Part shown: positions 9,254 to 17,943 of the stretch, piece by piece
How the letters are laid out: the number at the start of each line of letters is the position of its first letter
Numbering within the stretch: the first letter of the stretch is position 1
NCBI RefSeq assembly: GCF_002939385.1
Contig: NZ_MULI01000005.1
Coordinates: forward strand, 124,001 to 188,000
Length of the DNA stretch: 64,000 nucleotides
Reading direction: 5' to 3'
From: Streptomyces sp. MH60
Lineage (GTDB): Bacteria; Actinomycetota; Actinomycetes; Streptomycetales; Streptomycetaceae
The notes under the pieces: model-generated
What the model saw: only the letters and a program-made list of their open reading frames with translations
Database searches by the model: none
Told to the model about the DNA's origin: nothing
Program-made: the position numbers and the translations under genes

Positions 9254-9310
9254 AGACCAGATGCATACCAAAAAAGGTCTATTGACGACCGGAAATAAGA
9301 CCAGTAGCGT
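9254..9310 (+). promoter_or_regulatory. Promoter and putative operators of the gatZ-agaS operon
   Basis: TTGACG (9282-9287) and TAGCGT (9305-9310) are separated by 17 bases, a close match to the Streptomyces vegetative consensus. AGACCAG occurs at 9254-9260 and again at 9298-9304, abutting the -10, and GGTCT lies at 9276-9280. These TGGTCT-like half-sites resemble GntR/DasR-family operators and also occur in the alpha-galactosidase promoter. Repression by the adjacent GntR protein is inferred. Confidence 0.65.
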
Positions 9311-9381
9311 TCCGCAGGAGCTCGGGCCGGGTCATCATCCCGGCGAACGAACTCAGATCGCACTTCAGTGAGGGGTTGGCG

Positions 9382-10713
9382 ATGCAGAGCCCGTTGGACG
9401 AGGTCGTCCGGCGCCAGAAGGCCGGACGGCCACAGGGCATCACCTCGGTGTGCTCGGCCCATCCGCTGGTCATCGAAGCGGCCGTGGCGCAGGCGCGTGA
9501 GACCGGTGGTCCTGTACTGGTAGAGGCGACCTCGAACCAGGTCGACCAGTACGGCGGCTACACGGGCCTGCGGCCCGCGGACTTCCGAGACCTCGTGTAC
9601 GGCATCGCGACGGAACGTGGTCTGCCACTGGACCGGGTGATTCTCGGTGGCGACCATCTCGGTCCGAACCGGTGGCAGTCCCTGACGCCCGACCAGGCGA
9701 TGGAGCGGGCCGAAGCCCTGGTCGCGGCCTACGCCGAGGCGGGCTTCACCAAGATCCACCTGGACTGCAGCTTCCCCTGCGCCGGTGACCCCGTGCCGCT
9801 GACCGACGACGTGGTCGCCGAACGCGCCGCGCGGCTGATCCGGGCGGCGGAGGACACGGTGGGCCCGGAGCGGGCGGAGCAGATCCGGTATGTGATCGGT
9901 ACGGAGGTGCCCACGCCCGGTGGCGCGCACGAGACGCTCGGCGCCCTCGTGCCGACCACGCCCGAGGCGGCGCGCACGACTCTGGAGCAGCACCGGAAGG
10001 CGTTCGCCCGGCACGGCATCGAAGGGGTCTGGCCGCGCGTCATGGCCCTGGTGGTGCAGCCGGCCGTGGAGTTCGACCACCTGCGGGTCGTCGACTACCG
10101 GCGGGAATCGACCGAGGAGCTGCGCAAGGTCCTCGACGACGAGCCCACCATGGTCTACGAGGCACACTCGACCGACTACCAGACCGCCGAGGCGCTCACC
10201 GCGCTGGTCGAGGACCACTGGGCGGTCCTCAAGGTGGGTCCCGGGCTGACCTTCGCCCTGCGTGAGGCACTGTTCGCCCTCGCCGCGATCGAGGACGAGC
10301 TGGTGCCGGCCGGTGAGCGGTCACGGCTTCCCGAGGTCGTCGAGCGGCGGATGCTCGCCGAGCCCGCCGAGTGGGAGGGCTACTACCCGGGCAGCGACGC
10401 CGAGCAGCGCCTCGCCCGCCGCTACAGCTACAGCGACCGGATGCGCTACTACTGGACCGACCCCGAGATCGAAGCGGCCGAGGCCCGTCTGCTGGCCAAC
10501 CTTTCGGCCGCGGGGGTCCCGCTGCCGCTGCTCAGCGCGCATCTTCCACTCCAGTACGCCCGCGTTCGGCGCGGCGAGCTCGCCGCCCGCCCGCGGGACC
10601 TGGCCGTGGACCACGTCCGCGACGTCCTGCGCGACTACGACCGCGCCGCCAACCAGGACCAGTACCAGGGTCCGGACCAGAACCAGAAGCCCAGCCAGAA
10701 GGAGTACGTGTGA
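9382..10713 (+). CDS. GatZ/KbaZ-like tagatose-1,6-bisphosphate aldolase subunit
   Basis: This 443-residue protein matches the GatZ/KbaZ family (QGITSVCSAHPLVIEAA at the start, GGDHLGPN, KIHLDCSFPC). These TIM-barrel proteins support class II tagatose-bisphosphate aldolase, and some have been proposed to act as tagatose-6-phosphate kinase. The ATG at 9382 has GAGGGG six bases upstream; the in-frame TTG two codons earlier abuts that site and is rejected. It is the first gene of an operon with agaS, a kinase, a permease and a class II aldolase. The C-terminus is extended by a Gln/Asn/Pro-rich tail (DQYQGPDQNQKPSQ). Confidence 0.88.
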   Translation: MQSPLDEVVRRQKAGRPQGITSVCSAHPLVIEAAVAQARETGGPVLVEATSNQVDQYGGYTGLRPADFRDLVYGIATERGLPLDRVILGGDHLGPNRWQSLTPDQAMERAEALVAAYAEAGFTKIHLDCSFPCAGDPVPLTDDVVAERAARLIRAAEDTVGPERAEQIRYVIGTEVPTPGGAHETLGALVPTTPEAARTTLEQHRKAFARHGIEGVWPRVMALVVQPAVEFDHLRVVDYRRESTEELRKVLDDEPTMVYEAHSTDYQTAEALTALVEDHWAVLKVGPGLTFALREALFALAAIEDELVPAGERSRLPEVVERRMLAEPAEWEGYYPGSDAEQRLARRYSYSDRMRYYWTDPEIEAAEARLLANLSAAGVPLPLLSAHLPLQYARVRRGELAARPRDLAVDHVRDVLRDYDRAANQDQYQGPDQNQKPSQKEYV

Positions 10714-11867
10714 GCACGTCCCCCGGCACGCTGCCCTTCGACGACAGCGCTGTCCACACCGTTCGCGAGATCGCCCAGCAGCCCGTCCTGTGGCGGGAGG
10801 TCGACCGGATCGTCACGGCCTCCCGGGAATCGCTGGACGCGTTCCTGGGTCCGCTCGTGGCGCGCCGCGACCTGCGCGTGGTCCTCACCGGCGCCGGGAC
10901 CTCCGCGTTCGCCGGGCAGGTGCTCCAGCCGGCCCTGGCACGGCGCCTGGGCCGGCGCGTCGACGCGGTCCCCACCACGGACCTCGTCGCCGACCCCCGC
11001 GGCTGCCTCGCCGAGGACCTGCCCACGCTGCTGGTCTCCTTCGCGCGGTCGGGTGACAGCCCGGAGTCCGTCGCCGCCACCGCCCTGGCCGACCAGGTGC
11101 TCACCGAGGTGCACCACCTCGTGATCACCTGCAACGAGCAGGGCCGCCTGGCACGCGAGCACGCCGAGCGGCCGGAGTCCCACGTCCTGCTGATGCCGCC
11201 CGCGTCCAACGACCGCGGCTTCGCCATGACGTCGAGCTTCACCTGCATGACGCTCGCGGCACTGCTCGCCCTGGGCAAGGACGCCTACGACGGGGTCGCC
11301 GAACGCCTGGCACGGGCAGCGGAGTCGATCATCGAGGGCGCCGCCGCCGACCGCACCGCCGGCGCCCTGGTGGACCGCGCGCCCGAGCGCATCGTCTTCC
11401 TCGGCAGCGGCCCGCTGAAGGGCCTCGCGGAGGAGTCGGCACTGAAGGTGCTGGAGCTCACCGGCGGGACGCTCATGGCCGTCGCGGAATCCTCGCTGGG
11501 ATTCCGGCACGGCCCCAAGGCGGTGCTCAACGAACGTTCCGTCGCGGTGGTGTACGTGTCGAACGACCCGTACACCCGCCAGTACGACCACGACATCGTC
11601 ACGGAGCTGCGAGGAAACCTCCCCGCCGGCAGTGTCGTCGCGGTCGACGCGCAGACCGGCGCGGGAACGGGCGCGGCCGATGCCTGGCCGCTGCCCGGCC
11701 TCGACGACGTCGAGGACGTCGCCCTGGCACTGCCCGCCGTGGTGTACGCCCAGCTCATCGCCCTGCGCGCCTCCCAGGCCCGGGGTCTGCGGCCCGACAA
11801 CCCGTTCCCCTCGGGTGAGGTCAACCGCGTGGTGCAGGGCGTCATCCTGCACTCCTTGAACAACTGA
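10710..11867 (+). CDS. agaS: AgaS-like SIS-domain aminosugar-phosphate deaminase/isomerase
   Basis: This 385-residue protein has two SIS sugar-isomerase domains (about residues 40-190 and 220-360; LTGAGTSAFAG and FLGSGPLKGLA are the phosphosugar loops). AgaS of enteric bacteria converts galactosamine-6-phosphate to tagatose-6-phosphate and ammonia. The GTG at 10710 overlaps the upstream TGA by four bases and is preceded by AAGGAG. Its place between a GatZ-like protein and a class II aldolase fits a galactosamine route, although a glucosamine-phosphate role cannot be excluded. Confidence 0.88.
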   Translation: MSTSPGTLPFDDSAVHTVREIAQQPVLWREVDRIVTASRESLDAFLGPLVARRDLRVVLTGAGTSAFAGQVLQPALARRLGRRVDAVPTTDLVADPRGCLAEDLPTLLVSFARSGDSPESVAATALADQVLTEVHHLVITCNEQGRLAREHAERPESHVLLMPPASNDRGFAMTSSFTCMTLAALLALGKDAYDGVAERLARAAESIIEGAAADRTAGALVDRAPERIVFLGSGPLKGLAEESALKVLELTGGTLMAVAESSLGFRHGPKAVLNERSVAVVYVSNDPYTRQYDHDIVTELRGNLPAGSVVAVDAQTGAGTGAADAWPLPGLDDVEDVALALPAVVYAQLIALRASQARGLRPDNPFPSGEVNRVVQGVILHSLNN

Positions 11868-11916
11868 CCGAAGGCGGCGACGGCGCGGATCGAGGGCGCC
11901 GGAGGGAGGTACGACG

Positions 11917-12909
11917 ATGTTCCTGGGTGTCGACGGCGGTGGTACGAAGACCGCATTCTGCCTGGTCGACCGGTCCGGGCAGGTGGTGGCGCGAGCACAG
12001 GCGGCAAGCTCGTACTACTTCTCCCACGGCATCGAGCTGGTCGAGCGGGTGCTGAAGGAAGGGGTCGACACCGTCTGCGCGGCGGCCGGACTGACCCCGG
12101 CCGACATCGAGTACGCCTTCTTCGGCCTGCCCGGCTACGGGGAGGCGGCCCGCGACCTGCCCGTCCTCGACGCGACCCCGCGAGCGGTGCTCGGGCACGA
12201 CCGCTACGCGTGCGACAACGACATGGTCTGCGGCTGGGCGGGTTCGCTGGGCGCGGTCGACGGCATCAACGTCATCAGCGGCACCGGCTCGATGACCTAC
12301 GGCGAGCGGCTGGGCCGGGGGGTACGCGTCGGCGGTTGGAGCGAGACGTTCGGCGACGAGGGATCGGCGTACTGGATCGCGGTCCGCGGCCTCAACGCCT
12401 TCTCCCGGATGAGCGACGGACGGCTCCCCGAGGGCCCGCTGGCCGCGGTGTTCCGAAGCGGGCTCGGTCTGGAGTCCGACCTCGACGTCATCGACGTCGT
12501 CCACAACCGGTGGCAGGGCGACCGGGGCCGGATCGCCGCGCTGAGCCGCTCGGTGGCAGCGGCGGCCGCATCGGGCGACGAGGCCGCGGCGGAGATCCTC
12601 GCGGCGGCCGGCCGCGAACTCGCCCTGCTCGTGGAAGTCACCCGCGAACGGCTCGGGTTCGGCCCGGACGAGACCGTACCCATCTCCTACTCCGGCGGCA
12701 CCTTCGGCGCCGCCGGGGTGCTGGAGGCGTTCACCACCGGACTGAGGAGCCGCTTCACCGGCTACGAGCTGCGGCACCCCCGGTACGAGCCCGTCGTGGG
12801 CGCTGCCCTGTACGCGGCGAAACTCGCCGGAACCCCGCTCGACCGGCCGGCGCTCGACGCGCTGCGCAGGACCCCCGGGTCCCCTGCCTCAGGAGAGGAC
12901 GAAGAATGA
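11917..12909 (+). CDS. BadF/BadG-type sugar kinase (N-acetylhexosamine kinase-like)
   Basis: This 330-residue ASKHA-fold kinase has the phosphate-1 loop FLGVDGGGTKTAFCL at the N-terminus and the phosphate-2 region around NVISGTGSM. Relatives include N-acetylglucosamine kinases. A GGAGGTACGACG leader precedes the ATG at 11917. In this operon it would phosphorylate an incoming hexosamine before AgaS acts. No PTS permease is present, so ATP-dependent phosphorylation is the logical entry step. No deacetylase (NagA/AgaA) is visible in the window, so either galactosamine itself is the substrate or the deacetylase lies elsewhere. Confidence 0.85.
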   Translation: MFLGVDGGGTKTAFCLVDRSGQVVARAQAASSYYFSHGIELVERVLKEGVDTVCAAAGLTPADIEYAFFGLPGYGEAARDLPVLDATPRAVLGHDRYACDNDMVCGWAGSLGAVDGINVISGTGSMTYGERLGRGVRVGGWSETFGDEGSAYWIAVRGLNAFSRMSDGRLPEGPLAAVFRSGLGLESDLDVIDVVHNRWQGDRGRIAALSRSVAAAAASGDEAAAEILAAAGRELALLVEVTRERLGFGPDETVPISYSGGTFGAAGVLEAFTTGLRSRFTGYELRHPRYEPVVGAALYAAKLAGTPLDRPALDALRRTPGSPASGEDEE

Positions 12910-13844
12910 AGAACGCCGCAAGAGGCTGGATCCTGTACGCATCGCTGCTGGTCCTGTTCTGGGGTGTGTGGGGCGCCTTCTCCAGCGAGCCGAACAACAG
13001 GTACGGCTACCCCAACGAGATGATCTACATCATCTGGGCCTTCACGATGCTCATCCCCGCGTACTTCGCGATGCGCGGCAACAAGTTCGACCGCAGGCCG
13101 GTCGCCGCGATGTACGGACTGATCGCCGGCCTGACCGGCGCCGGCGGACAACTCCTGCTGTTCCAGGCCCTCGCCGACGGCCCGGCGTACCTGATCTTCC
13201 CCCTGGTGTCGCTGTCCCCGGTGATCACCGTCCTCATGGCGACGGTGCTGCTGCGGGAGCGGCTCACCCGGCTCGCCGTCGTGGGCGTGGTCGCGGCGCT
13301 GGTGGCGATCGTGCTGCTCAGCATCCCCAGTGGCGGGGGCGACTCGGACGCGCACGGCCCGTGGCTGCTGATCGCCGTCCTGGTCTGCGTCGCCTGGGGT
13401 GTGCAGGCTTTCTGCATGCGCAAGGCCGCGCTCGTCGGGGTCAACGACGCGACCACCTTCGGGTGGATGACCATCAGCGGACTGCTGCTGGTTCCCGTGG
13501 CGTTCGCGATCATGGGCGGTCTCCCGTCCGGGGCACCCTGGCAGGCACCGGCGCTCACCGCGGTCACCCAGGTCCTCAACGCGGTCGGCGCGCTGTTCCT
13601 GGTCATGGCGTTCAGCCGGGGCAAGGCCACGGTCGTCGCCCCCGTCACCAACGCGCTCGCCCCGGTGCTGACCATCGTGCTGTCCCTGGCGGTCTACCAG
13701 ACGCTGCCCAGCGTGTGGGGCGCCCTCGGCATCGTGCTCGCCCTCGCGGGCTCGACCCTGATGGTCTACAGCGACGAGAAGAGCGGCGAGAGCGCCGTCG
13801 CACCGGGTGCGGCGGAGGACGACGTGAGTTCCGTCGGAGGGTAG
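12906..13844 (+). CDS. EamA/DMT-superfamily transporter
   Basis: This 312-residue membrane protein has about ten predicted helices in two EamA repeats, beginning GWILYASLLVLFWGVWGAF. Its ATG overlaps the kinase stop in ATGA, so it belongs to the operon. DMT proteins move small metabolites, often outward. It is the only transporter in this sugar operon, so it may carry the amino sugar, which would be unusual for the family. The C-terminal tail is short, acidic and cytoplasmic. Confidence 0.87.
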   Translation: MKNAARGWILYASLLVLFWGVWGAFSSEPNNRYGYPNEMIYIIWAFTMLIPAYFAMRGNKFDRRPVAAMYGLIAGLTGAGGQLLLFQALADGPAYLIFPLVSLSPVITVLMATVLLRERLTRLAVVGVVAALVAIVLLSIPSGGGDSDAHGPWLLIAVLVCVAWGVQAFCMRKAALVGVNDATTFGWMTISGLLLVPVAFAIMGGLPSGAPWQAPALTAVTQVLNAVGALFLVMAFSRGKATVVAPVTNALAPVLTIVLSLAVYQTLPSVWGALGIVLALAGSTLMVYSDEKSGESAVAPGAAEDDVSSVGG

Positions 13845-13937
13845 TCACGAACGCTCGCCCGCCCGGAGCGGGCGGCACCCGCCCCGTACCGGCCCGACCG
13901 ACCGTCGAAGCAACACGAAAGCGAGGGGAACACCCCC

Positions 13938-14786
13938 ATGCCGCTGGTTCCCACCCGAGAGCTCGTCTCGCAGGCCGCCGCCGCGGGCCGGTCCGTCGCG
14001 GCGTTCAACGTGATCACGCTGGAACACGCAGAGGCGATCACCTCCGGCGCGACGGCCGCGGGCGCCCCCGTGATCCTGCAGATCAGCGAGAACGCCGTGC
14101 TGTTCCACGGCGGCCGCGTGGAGCCGATCGCGCGGGCCGCGGCCGAGGTCGGCAAGGCCTGCGACATCGACGTCGCACTGCACCTGGACCACGTGACCGA
14201 CATGCGGCTGCTGCGCGGGGCGGCCGACGCGGGGTTCTCCTCCGCGATGTTCGACGCCGGGGCGCAGCCCTACGCCGAGAACCTCGCCGCCACCCGCGCC
14301 GCGGCCCAGTGGGCCCACGGCGCCGGCCTGTGGCTGGAGGCCGAACTCGGGTACGTGGGCGGCAAGCCCGACGCCCCCGCCAGTGCCCACGCGGCCGGGG
14401 TGCGCACCGACCCGGAGGAGGCGGCGCGCTATGTGGCGGACACCGGCGTGGACGCCCTGGCCGTCGCCGTCGGCAGCAGCCACGCCATGACCGAACGGTC
14501 CGCGTCCCTGGACCACGCACTGATCGAACGACTGCGGGAGGCCGTGCCCGTGCCCCTGGTGCTGCACGGCTCCTCGGGGGTCGGGGACGAGGAACTGCGG
14601 CGAGCCGTCCGGGCGGGCATCGTGAAGATCAACGTCGGTACCGCCCTCAACGTCGCCTTCACGGGCGCGGTCCGCGAGACACTGGCGGCGCGCCCCGACC
14701 TGACCGACCCCCGCCCCTACGTCGCCCGCGGCCGGGAGACGATGGCGGAGACGGTACGTGTCCTGCTCGGGGTGCTGGGCGGCTGA
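13938..14786 (+). CDS. Class II fructose/tagatose-bisphosphate aldolase (KbaY/GatY-like)
   Basis: This 282-residue zinc aldolase cleaves tagatose- or fructose-1,6-bisphosphate. The catalytic Asp and first zinc ligand are Asp84 and His85 in LHLDHVTD. Other zinc histidines are His182 (AVGSSHA) and His210 (LHGSSG). EAELGYVGG is the conserved class II loop. A GAGGGG site precedes the ATG. It closes the operon 93 bp after the permease gene. With GatZ-like and AgaS-like proteins it implies hexosamine-6-P to tagatose-6-P to triose phosphates. A dedicated tagatose-6-phosphate kinase is not seen. Confidence 0.9.
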   Translation: MPLVPTRELVSQAAAAGRSVAAFNVITLEHAEAITSGATAAGAPVILQISENAVLFHGGRVEPIARAAAEVGKACDIDVALHLDHVTDMRLLRGAADAGFSSAMFDAGAQPYAENLAATRAAAQWAHGAGLWLEAELGYVGGKPDAPASAHAAGVRTDPEEAARYVADTGVDALAVAVGSSHAMTERSASLDHALIERLREAVPVPLVLHGSSGVGDEELRRAVRAGIVKINVGTALNVAFTGAVRETLAARPDLTDPRPYVARGRETMAETVRVLLGVLGG

Positions 14787-14832
14787 GCGACGCCGAGGCG
14801 TGCGGCATGCGGACAGCCGCCCTCCTCGCCCG

Positions 14833-15636
14833 TCACCGCTCCGCGTGCAGCAGCGTGAACCGCGCCCCCTCCGGATCCACCACCGTCGCCACCCGGCCGT
14901 TCGGCGTGTCGCGGGCCGGGGCGAGGACGTGCCCGCCCAGGTCGACGAGGCGTGCCACCGACTCGTCCGTGTCGGCCACTTCGAAGTACGTCATCCAGTG
15001 CGGCCCCCGGTCGCGCGGCAGGGCGTCGCCGACGCCGTGGATGCCGGCGACGGGGCGGCCGTCGAGGCGCAGGGTGACGTAGTCGCGGTCGGTGGAGGGC
15101 TCCGGGAGGAGTTCGAAGCCGAAGACCCTCTCGTAGAACTTGGCGATGCTCGCCGTCTCGTACGTCAGCAGCTCGTTCCACGCCGGTGTGCCGGGCACCC
15201 CGGCGATGGCCGTGCCGAGGTGCGCGGCCGCCTGCCAGATGCCGAAGACGGCGCCGGCCGGGTCGGAGCCGAGGGCCATGCGGCCCGCCTCGCCCGCGTC
15301 CAGGGGGCCGACACCGACCGTGCCACCGCACATGCGCACCGTTTCGGCCGTCCGGTCGACGTCGTCGGCGGCGAAGTAGGGCGTCCAGGCGGTGGGCAGT
15401 TGCCGGTCCGGGGGCAGCTGACCGATGCCGGCCACCTCCCGCCCGTCGAGCAGGGCCCGCGCGTACGGGCCCAGTTGCTGCGGGCCGGGCCGGAACTCCC
15501 AGCCGAACAGGGCTCCGTAGAAGTCGTGGGTGGCGGCCGGTCCGTGCACCATCAGGCTCACCCAGCAGGGTGTGCCGGGCGCGCGCCGGGCGTTCGTCTC
15601 ACCGATCCGGCTGTCCGATCCCCGTGCGTCGGTCAT
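14833..15636 (-). CDS. Two-domain VOC-fold (glyoxalase/bleomycin-resistance-like) protein
   Basis: This 267-residue protein consists of two tandem VOC domains (about residues 18-130 and 145-265). Each opens with PCWVSLMVHGPAATHDFY or NELLTYETASIAKFY and carries the paired beta-alpha-beta units. The family includes metal-dependent isomerases, dioxygenases and drug-binding proteins, and the substrate here is unknown. AGAGGG precedes the ATG at 15636. It converges with the aldolase gene and diverges from the sulfurtransferase gene. The 240 bp on its upstream side show no other gene. Confidence 0.82.
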   Translation of the reverse strand: MTDARGSDSRIGETNARRAPGTPCWVSLMVHGPAATHDFYGALFGWEFRPGPQQLGPYARALLDGREVAGIGQLPPDRQLPTAWTPYFAADDVDRTAETVRMCGGTVGVGPLDAGEAGRMALGSDPAGAVFGIWQAAAHLGTAIAGVPGTPAWNELLTYETASIAKFYERVFGFELLPEPSTDRDYVTLRLDGRPVAGIHGVGDALPRDRGPHWMTYFEVADTDESVARLVDLGGHVLAPARDTPNGRVATVVDPEGARFTLLHAER

Positions 15637-15877
15637 CGTCACCCTCTTCTCGGCCCTCCGCGGGCCGTGCGTCCGCTTCCGCTCCGACGGGCCTCGGCAC
15701 CGATACCGGCACCGGGTTCCGGTGCGTGGTTCGGGCGACCCGGCGCTCGTGGGGCAGCCCGCCTGGCCGGGCAGTACAGCATGTGCCCGAACCCGTACGC
15801 CTCGTGATCGGTACTGTCCGGCGGGCAGAGTAGCCCGACATCGACGCCTCGGCCACTCGGTACGCCAGGATGGGGCC

Positions 15878-16729
15878 ATGAACGCCATCATCTCCGCATC
15901 CGAACTCGCCGACGAACTGGCGGGCGCCCATCCGCCCGTCCTGCTCGACGTCCGCTGGCAACTGAGCACGGCGAAGGCGGCGGGAGCCCCGCCGTTCGAC
16001 GGCCGGGCCGAGTACGCGGCCGGGCATCTTCCCGGTGCCGTCTTCGTCGACCTGGACGGGGAGCTGGCCTCCGCGCCCGGCGCGAACGGTCGGCACCCGC
16101 TGCCCGACATCGGGGAGTTCGGTGCGGCGATGCGCCGGGCGGGCGTGTCGCAGGGGCGGCCGGTCGTGGTCTACGACGGCGGGCAGGGGTGGGCGGCGGC
16201 CCGCGCCTGGTGGCTGCTGCGCTGGACGGGTCACCCGAACGTGCGGGTCCTCGACGGTGGGTTGCCGGCCTGGGACGCGCCGCTGTCGACGGAGGTCCCG
16301 ACGCCCGCGGAGGGCGACTTCGCGCCGGTGCCGGGCGCGCCGGGGCTGCTGGACGCGGACGGCGCCGCCGCGCTGGCCCGGTCCGGGGTGTTGTTCGACG
16401 CCCGCGCGGGGGAGCGTTACCGGGGCGAGGTAGAGCCGATCGACCGGGTCGGCGGCCACATCCCGGGCGCCGTGTCCGCGCCGACGGCCGAGAACGTGGC
16501 CCCGGACGGGCGCTTCCGGCCCGCCGAGGAACTCCGGGCACGCTTCAAGGCCCTGGGCGCGACGGAGGACGGCGCGGTCGGCGTGTACTGCGGCTCGGGC
16601 GTGTCGGCTGCCCACGAGGTGCTCGCGCTGGCGGTGGCGGGGATCCCGGCGGCGCTGTACGTGGGCTCGTGGTCCGAGTGGTCCTCGGACCCGGCCCGGC
16701 CGGTCGCGGTGGGGCCCGACCCGCAGTAG
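15878..16729 (+). CDS. sseA: Thiosulfate/3-mercaptopyruvate sulfurtransferase (double rhodanese)
   Basis: This 283-residue protein has two rhodanese domains, inactive N-terminal (about 10-130) and catalytic C-terminal (about 150-275). The active-site loop CGSGVSA begins at Cys238, the signature of mercaptopyruvate-type enzymes. It transfers sulfane sulfur to cyanide or other thiophiles in the cytoplasm. The ATG at 15878 follows CAGGAT at a spacing close to that of leaderless genes here. A strong hairpin follows the stop codon. Confidence 0.9.
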   Translation: MNAIISASELADELAGAHPPVLLDVRWQLSTAKAAGAPPFDGRAEYAAGHLPGAVFVDLDGELASAPGANGRHPLPDIGEFGAAMRRAGVSQGRPVVVYDGGQGWAAARAWWLLRWTGHPNVRVLDGGLPAWDAPLSTEVPTPAEGDFAPVPGAPGLLDADGAAALARSGVLFDARAGERYRGEVEPIDRVGGHIPGAVSAPTAENVAPDGRFRPAEELRARFKALGATEDGAVGVYCGSGVSAAHEVLALAVAGIPAALYVGSWSEWSSDPARPVAVGPDPQ

Positions 16730-16740
16730 GGCCCGTGCGC

Positions 16741-16780
16741 GAGGCCGGGGCGGCACCCACGCGGGTGCGGCCCCGGCCTC
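16741..16780 (+). terminator. Terminator hairpin after sseA
   Basis: GAGGCCGGGGC (16741-16751) pairs with GCCCCGGCCTC (16770-16780). The loop contains a second short inverted repeat, CACCC/GGGTG. It lies 11 bases after the sseA stop. Confidence 0.75.
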
Positions 16781-16805
16781 GTACGGCACGGTTCACGGCC
16801 TTCGG

Positions 16806-16869
16806 CGAAGACTCCACTCAGTGAAGGCTCGACTCAGCGAAGACTCCACTCGGTGGAGACTCCACTCAT
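16806..16869. repeat. Four tandem 16-bp repeats between sseA and sepH
   Basis: Four consecutive 16-mers are CGAAGACTCCACTCAG, TGAAGGCTCGACTCAG, CGAAGACTCCACTCGG and TGGAGACTCCACTCAT. The period is exact and divergence is at most a few bases. They lie between two convergent genes, 15 bases from the end of sepH, and are non-coding. No function is known. Confidence 0.8.
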
Positions 16870-16884
16870 CTGGCCGGGACTCGA

Positions 16885-17943
16885 CTACTCCTGCTTCTTG
16901 CGCCGCGTGCCGAACACGATCTCGTCCCAGCTCGGCACCGCCGCGCGGCGGCCCGGCCGGACGCCGTCGGCCTCGGCCTGGCGGTCGGTGGAGCCGGTCA
17001 GGCGGTCGCGGTGGCTGGCCACCGAGCGCGGCATGAGCACGTCGGCGTAGGCGGAACCGGCCGACGCCGCGGGGGCGGGAGGCTCCTCCACCTCGGGTTC
17101 CTCGACGGGCTCCTCCACCGGTTCCGGAGCGCGCTCGGGCACCACCAGGTCGCCGCGGAAGCTCGGTACGGCCTCCAGCAGGCTGGTGAGCGAGTCCCGT
17201 TCGCGCTCGGCCGAGGCGGTGGCCGCGGTGTCGTCGGACGGCTCGGACGGCGGCGGGGGCAGGCTCGGCCGCTCCCGCTGCTCCCGGTCGAGGGTGCGGT
17301 CCAGCGGCCGGTCGCGCGGCAGCCGGGCGATGCGCGGCACGAACGGGAAGCTGGGCTCGGGCGCGGCGAGGTCGTCGGACTCGCCGATCAGCGCGCGCGC
17401 CTCCGCGTCGACGGCCTGGACGAGCCGCCGGGGCGGGTCGTACGTCCAGCTCGCCGAGTGCGGTTCGCCCGCGACCAGGTAGACCAGCAGCACTTCCCAG
17501 GTGCCGTCGTCGCGGCGCCAGGAGTCCCACTGGACGGTGTCCTTGTCGGCGCCGCGCAGCAGCAGCCGTTCCTGGACGGCCTCGCCGAGGGGCGGCCCGG
17601 AGTTCTCGCCGGGGCGGCGGACGGGGGTCTTGCGGGCCCGCTCCGCCATGAAGGCGCGCTCGGCGAGCACGGGACCCTCGAAGCGCCGTACGCGGTCGAC
17701 GGGGATGCCGGCCATCTGGGCGACCTCTTCCGCGGTCGCGCCGGCTCGTATACGCGCCTGGATGTCGCGGGGGCGGAGATGACTCTCCACCTCGATCTCG
17801 ATCTGGCCGAGGCGGGGACGGTCGCCGCGTACGGCGGCCCGGAGCCGCTCGTCGATCGGAAGCGTGTACTCCGTGCTGTCCGCAGCCTTCAGCACCAGCC
17901 GTGTGCCGTCATTCGAGACGGCCACGACACGCAGTTCGGGCAT
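16885..17943 (-). CDS. sepH: SepH, FtsZ-interacting cell division protein
   Basis: This 352-residue protein opens MPELRVVAVSNDGTRLVLK and has a DUF3071 domain (about 1-170) with a helix-turn-helix-like part (ATAEEVAQMAGIPVDRVRRF). A long acidic, proline-rich disordered region follows (about 210-330), then a short conserved basic C-terminus (PSWDEIVFGTRRKKQE). SepH is known in Streptomyces to bind FtsZ and promote filament assembly and division. A GGAGG site precedes the ATG at 17943. The gene appears monocistronic. Confidence 0.93.
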   Translation of the reverse strand: MPELRVVAVSNDGTRLVLKAADSTEYTLPIDERLRAAVRGDRPRLGQIEIEVESHLRPRDIQARIRAGATAEEVAQMAGIPVDRVRRFEGPVLAERAFMAERARKTPVRRPGENSGPPLGEAVQERLLLRGADKDTVQWDSWRRDDGTWEVLLVYLVAGEPHSASWTYDPPRRLVQAVDAEARALIGESDDLAAPEPSFPFVPRIARLPRDRPLDRTLDREQRERPSLPPPPSEPSDDTAATASAERERDSLTSLLEAVPSFRGDLVVPERAPEPVEEPVEEPEVEEPPAPAASAGSAYADVLMPRSVASHRDRLTGSTDRQAEADGVRPGRRAAVPSWDEIVFGTRRKKQE

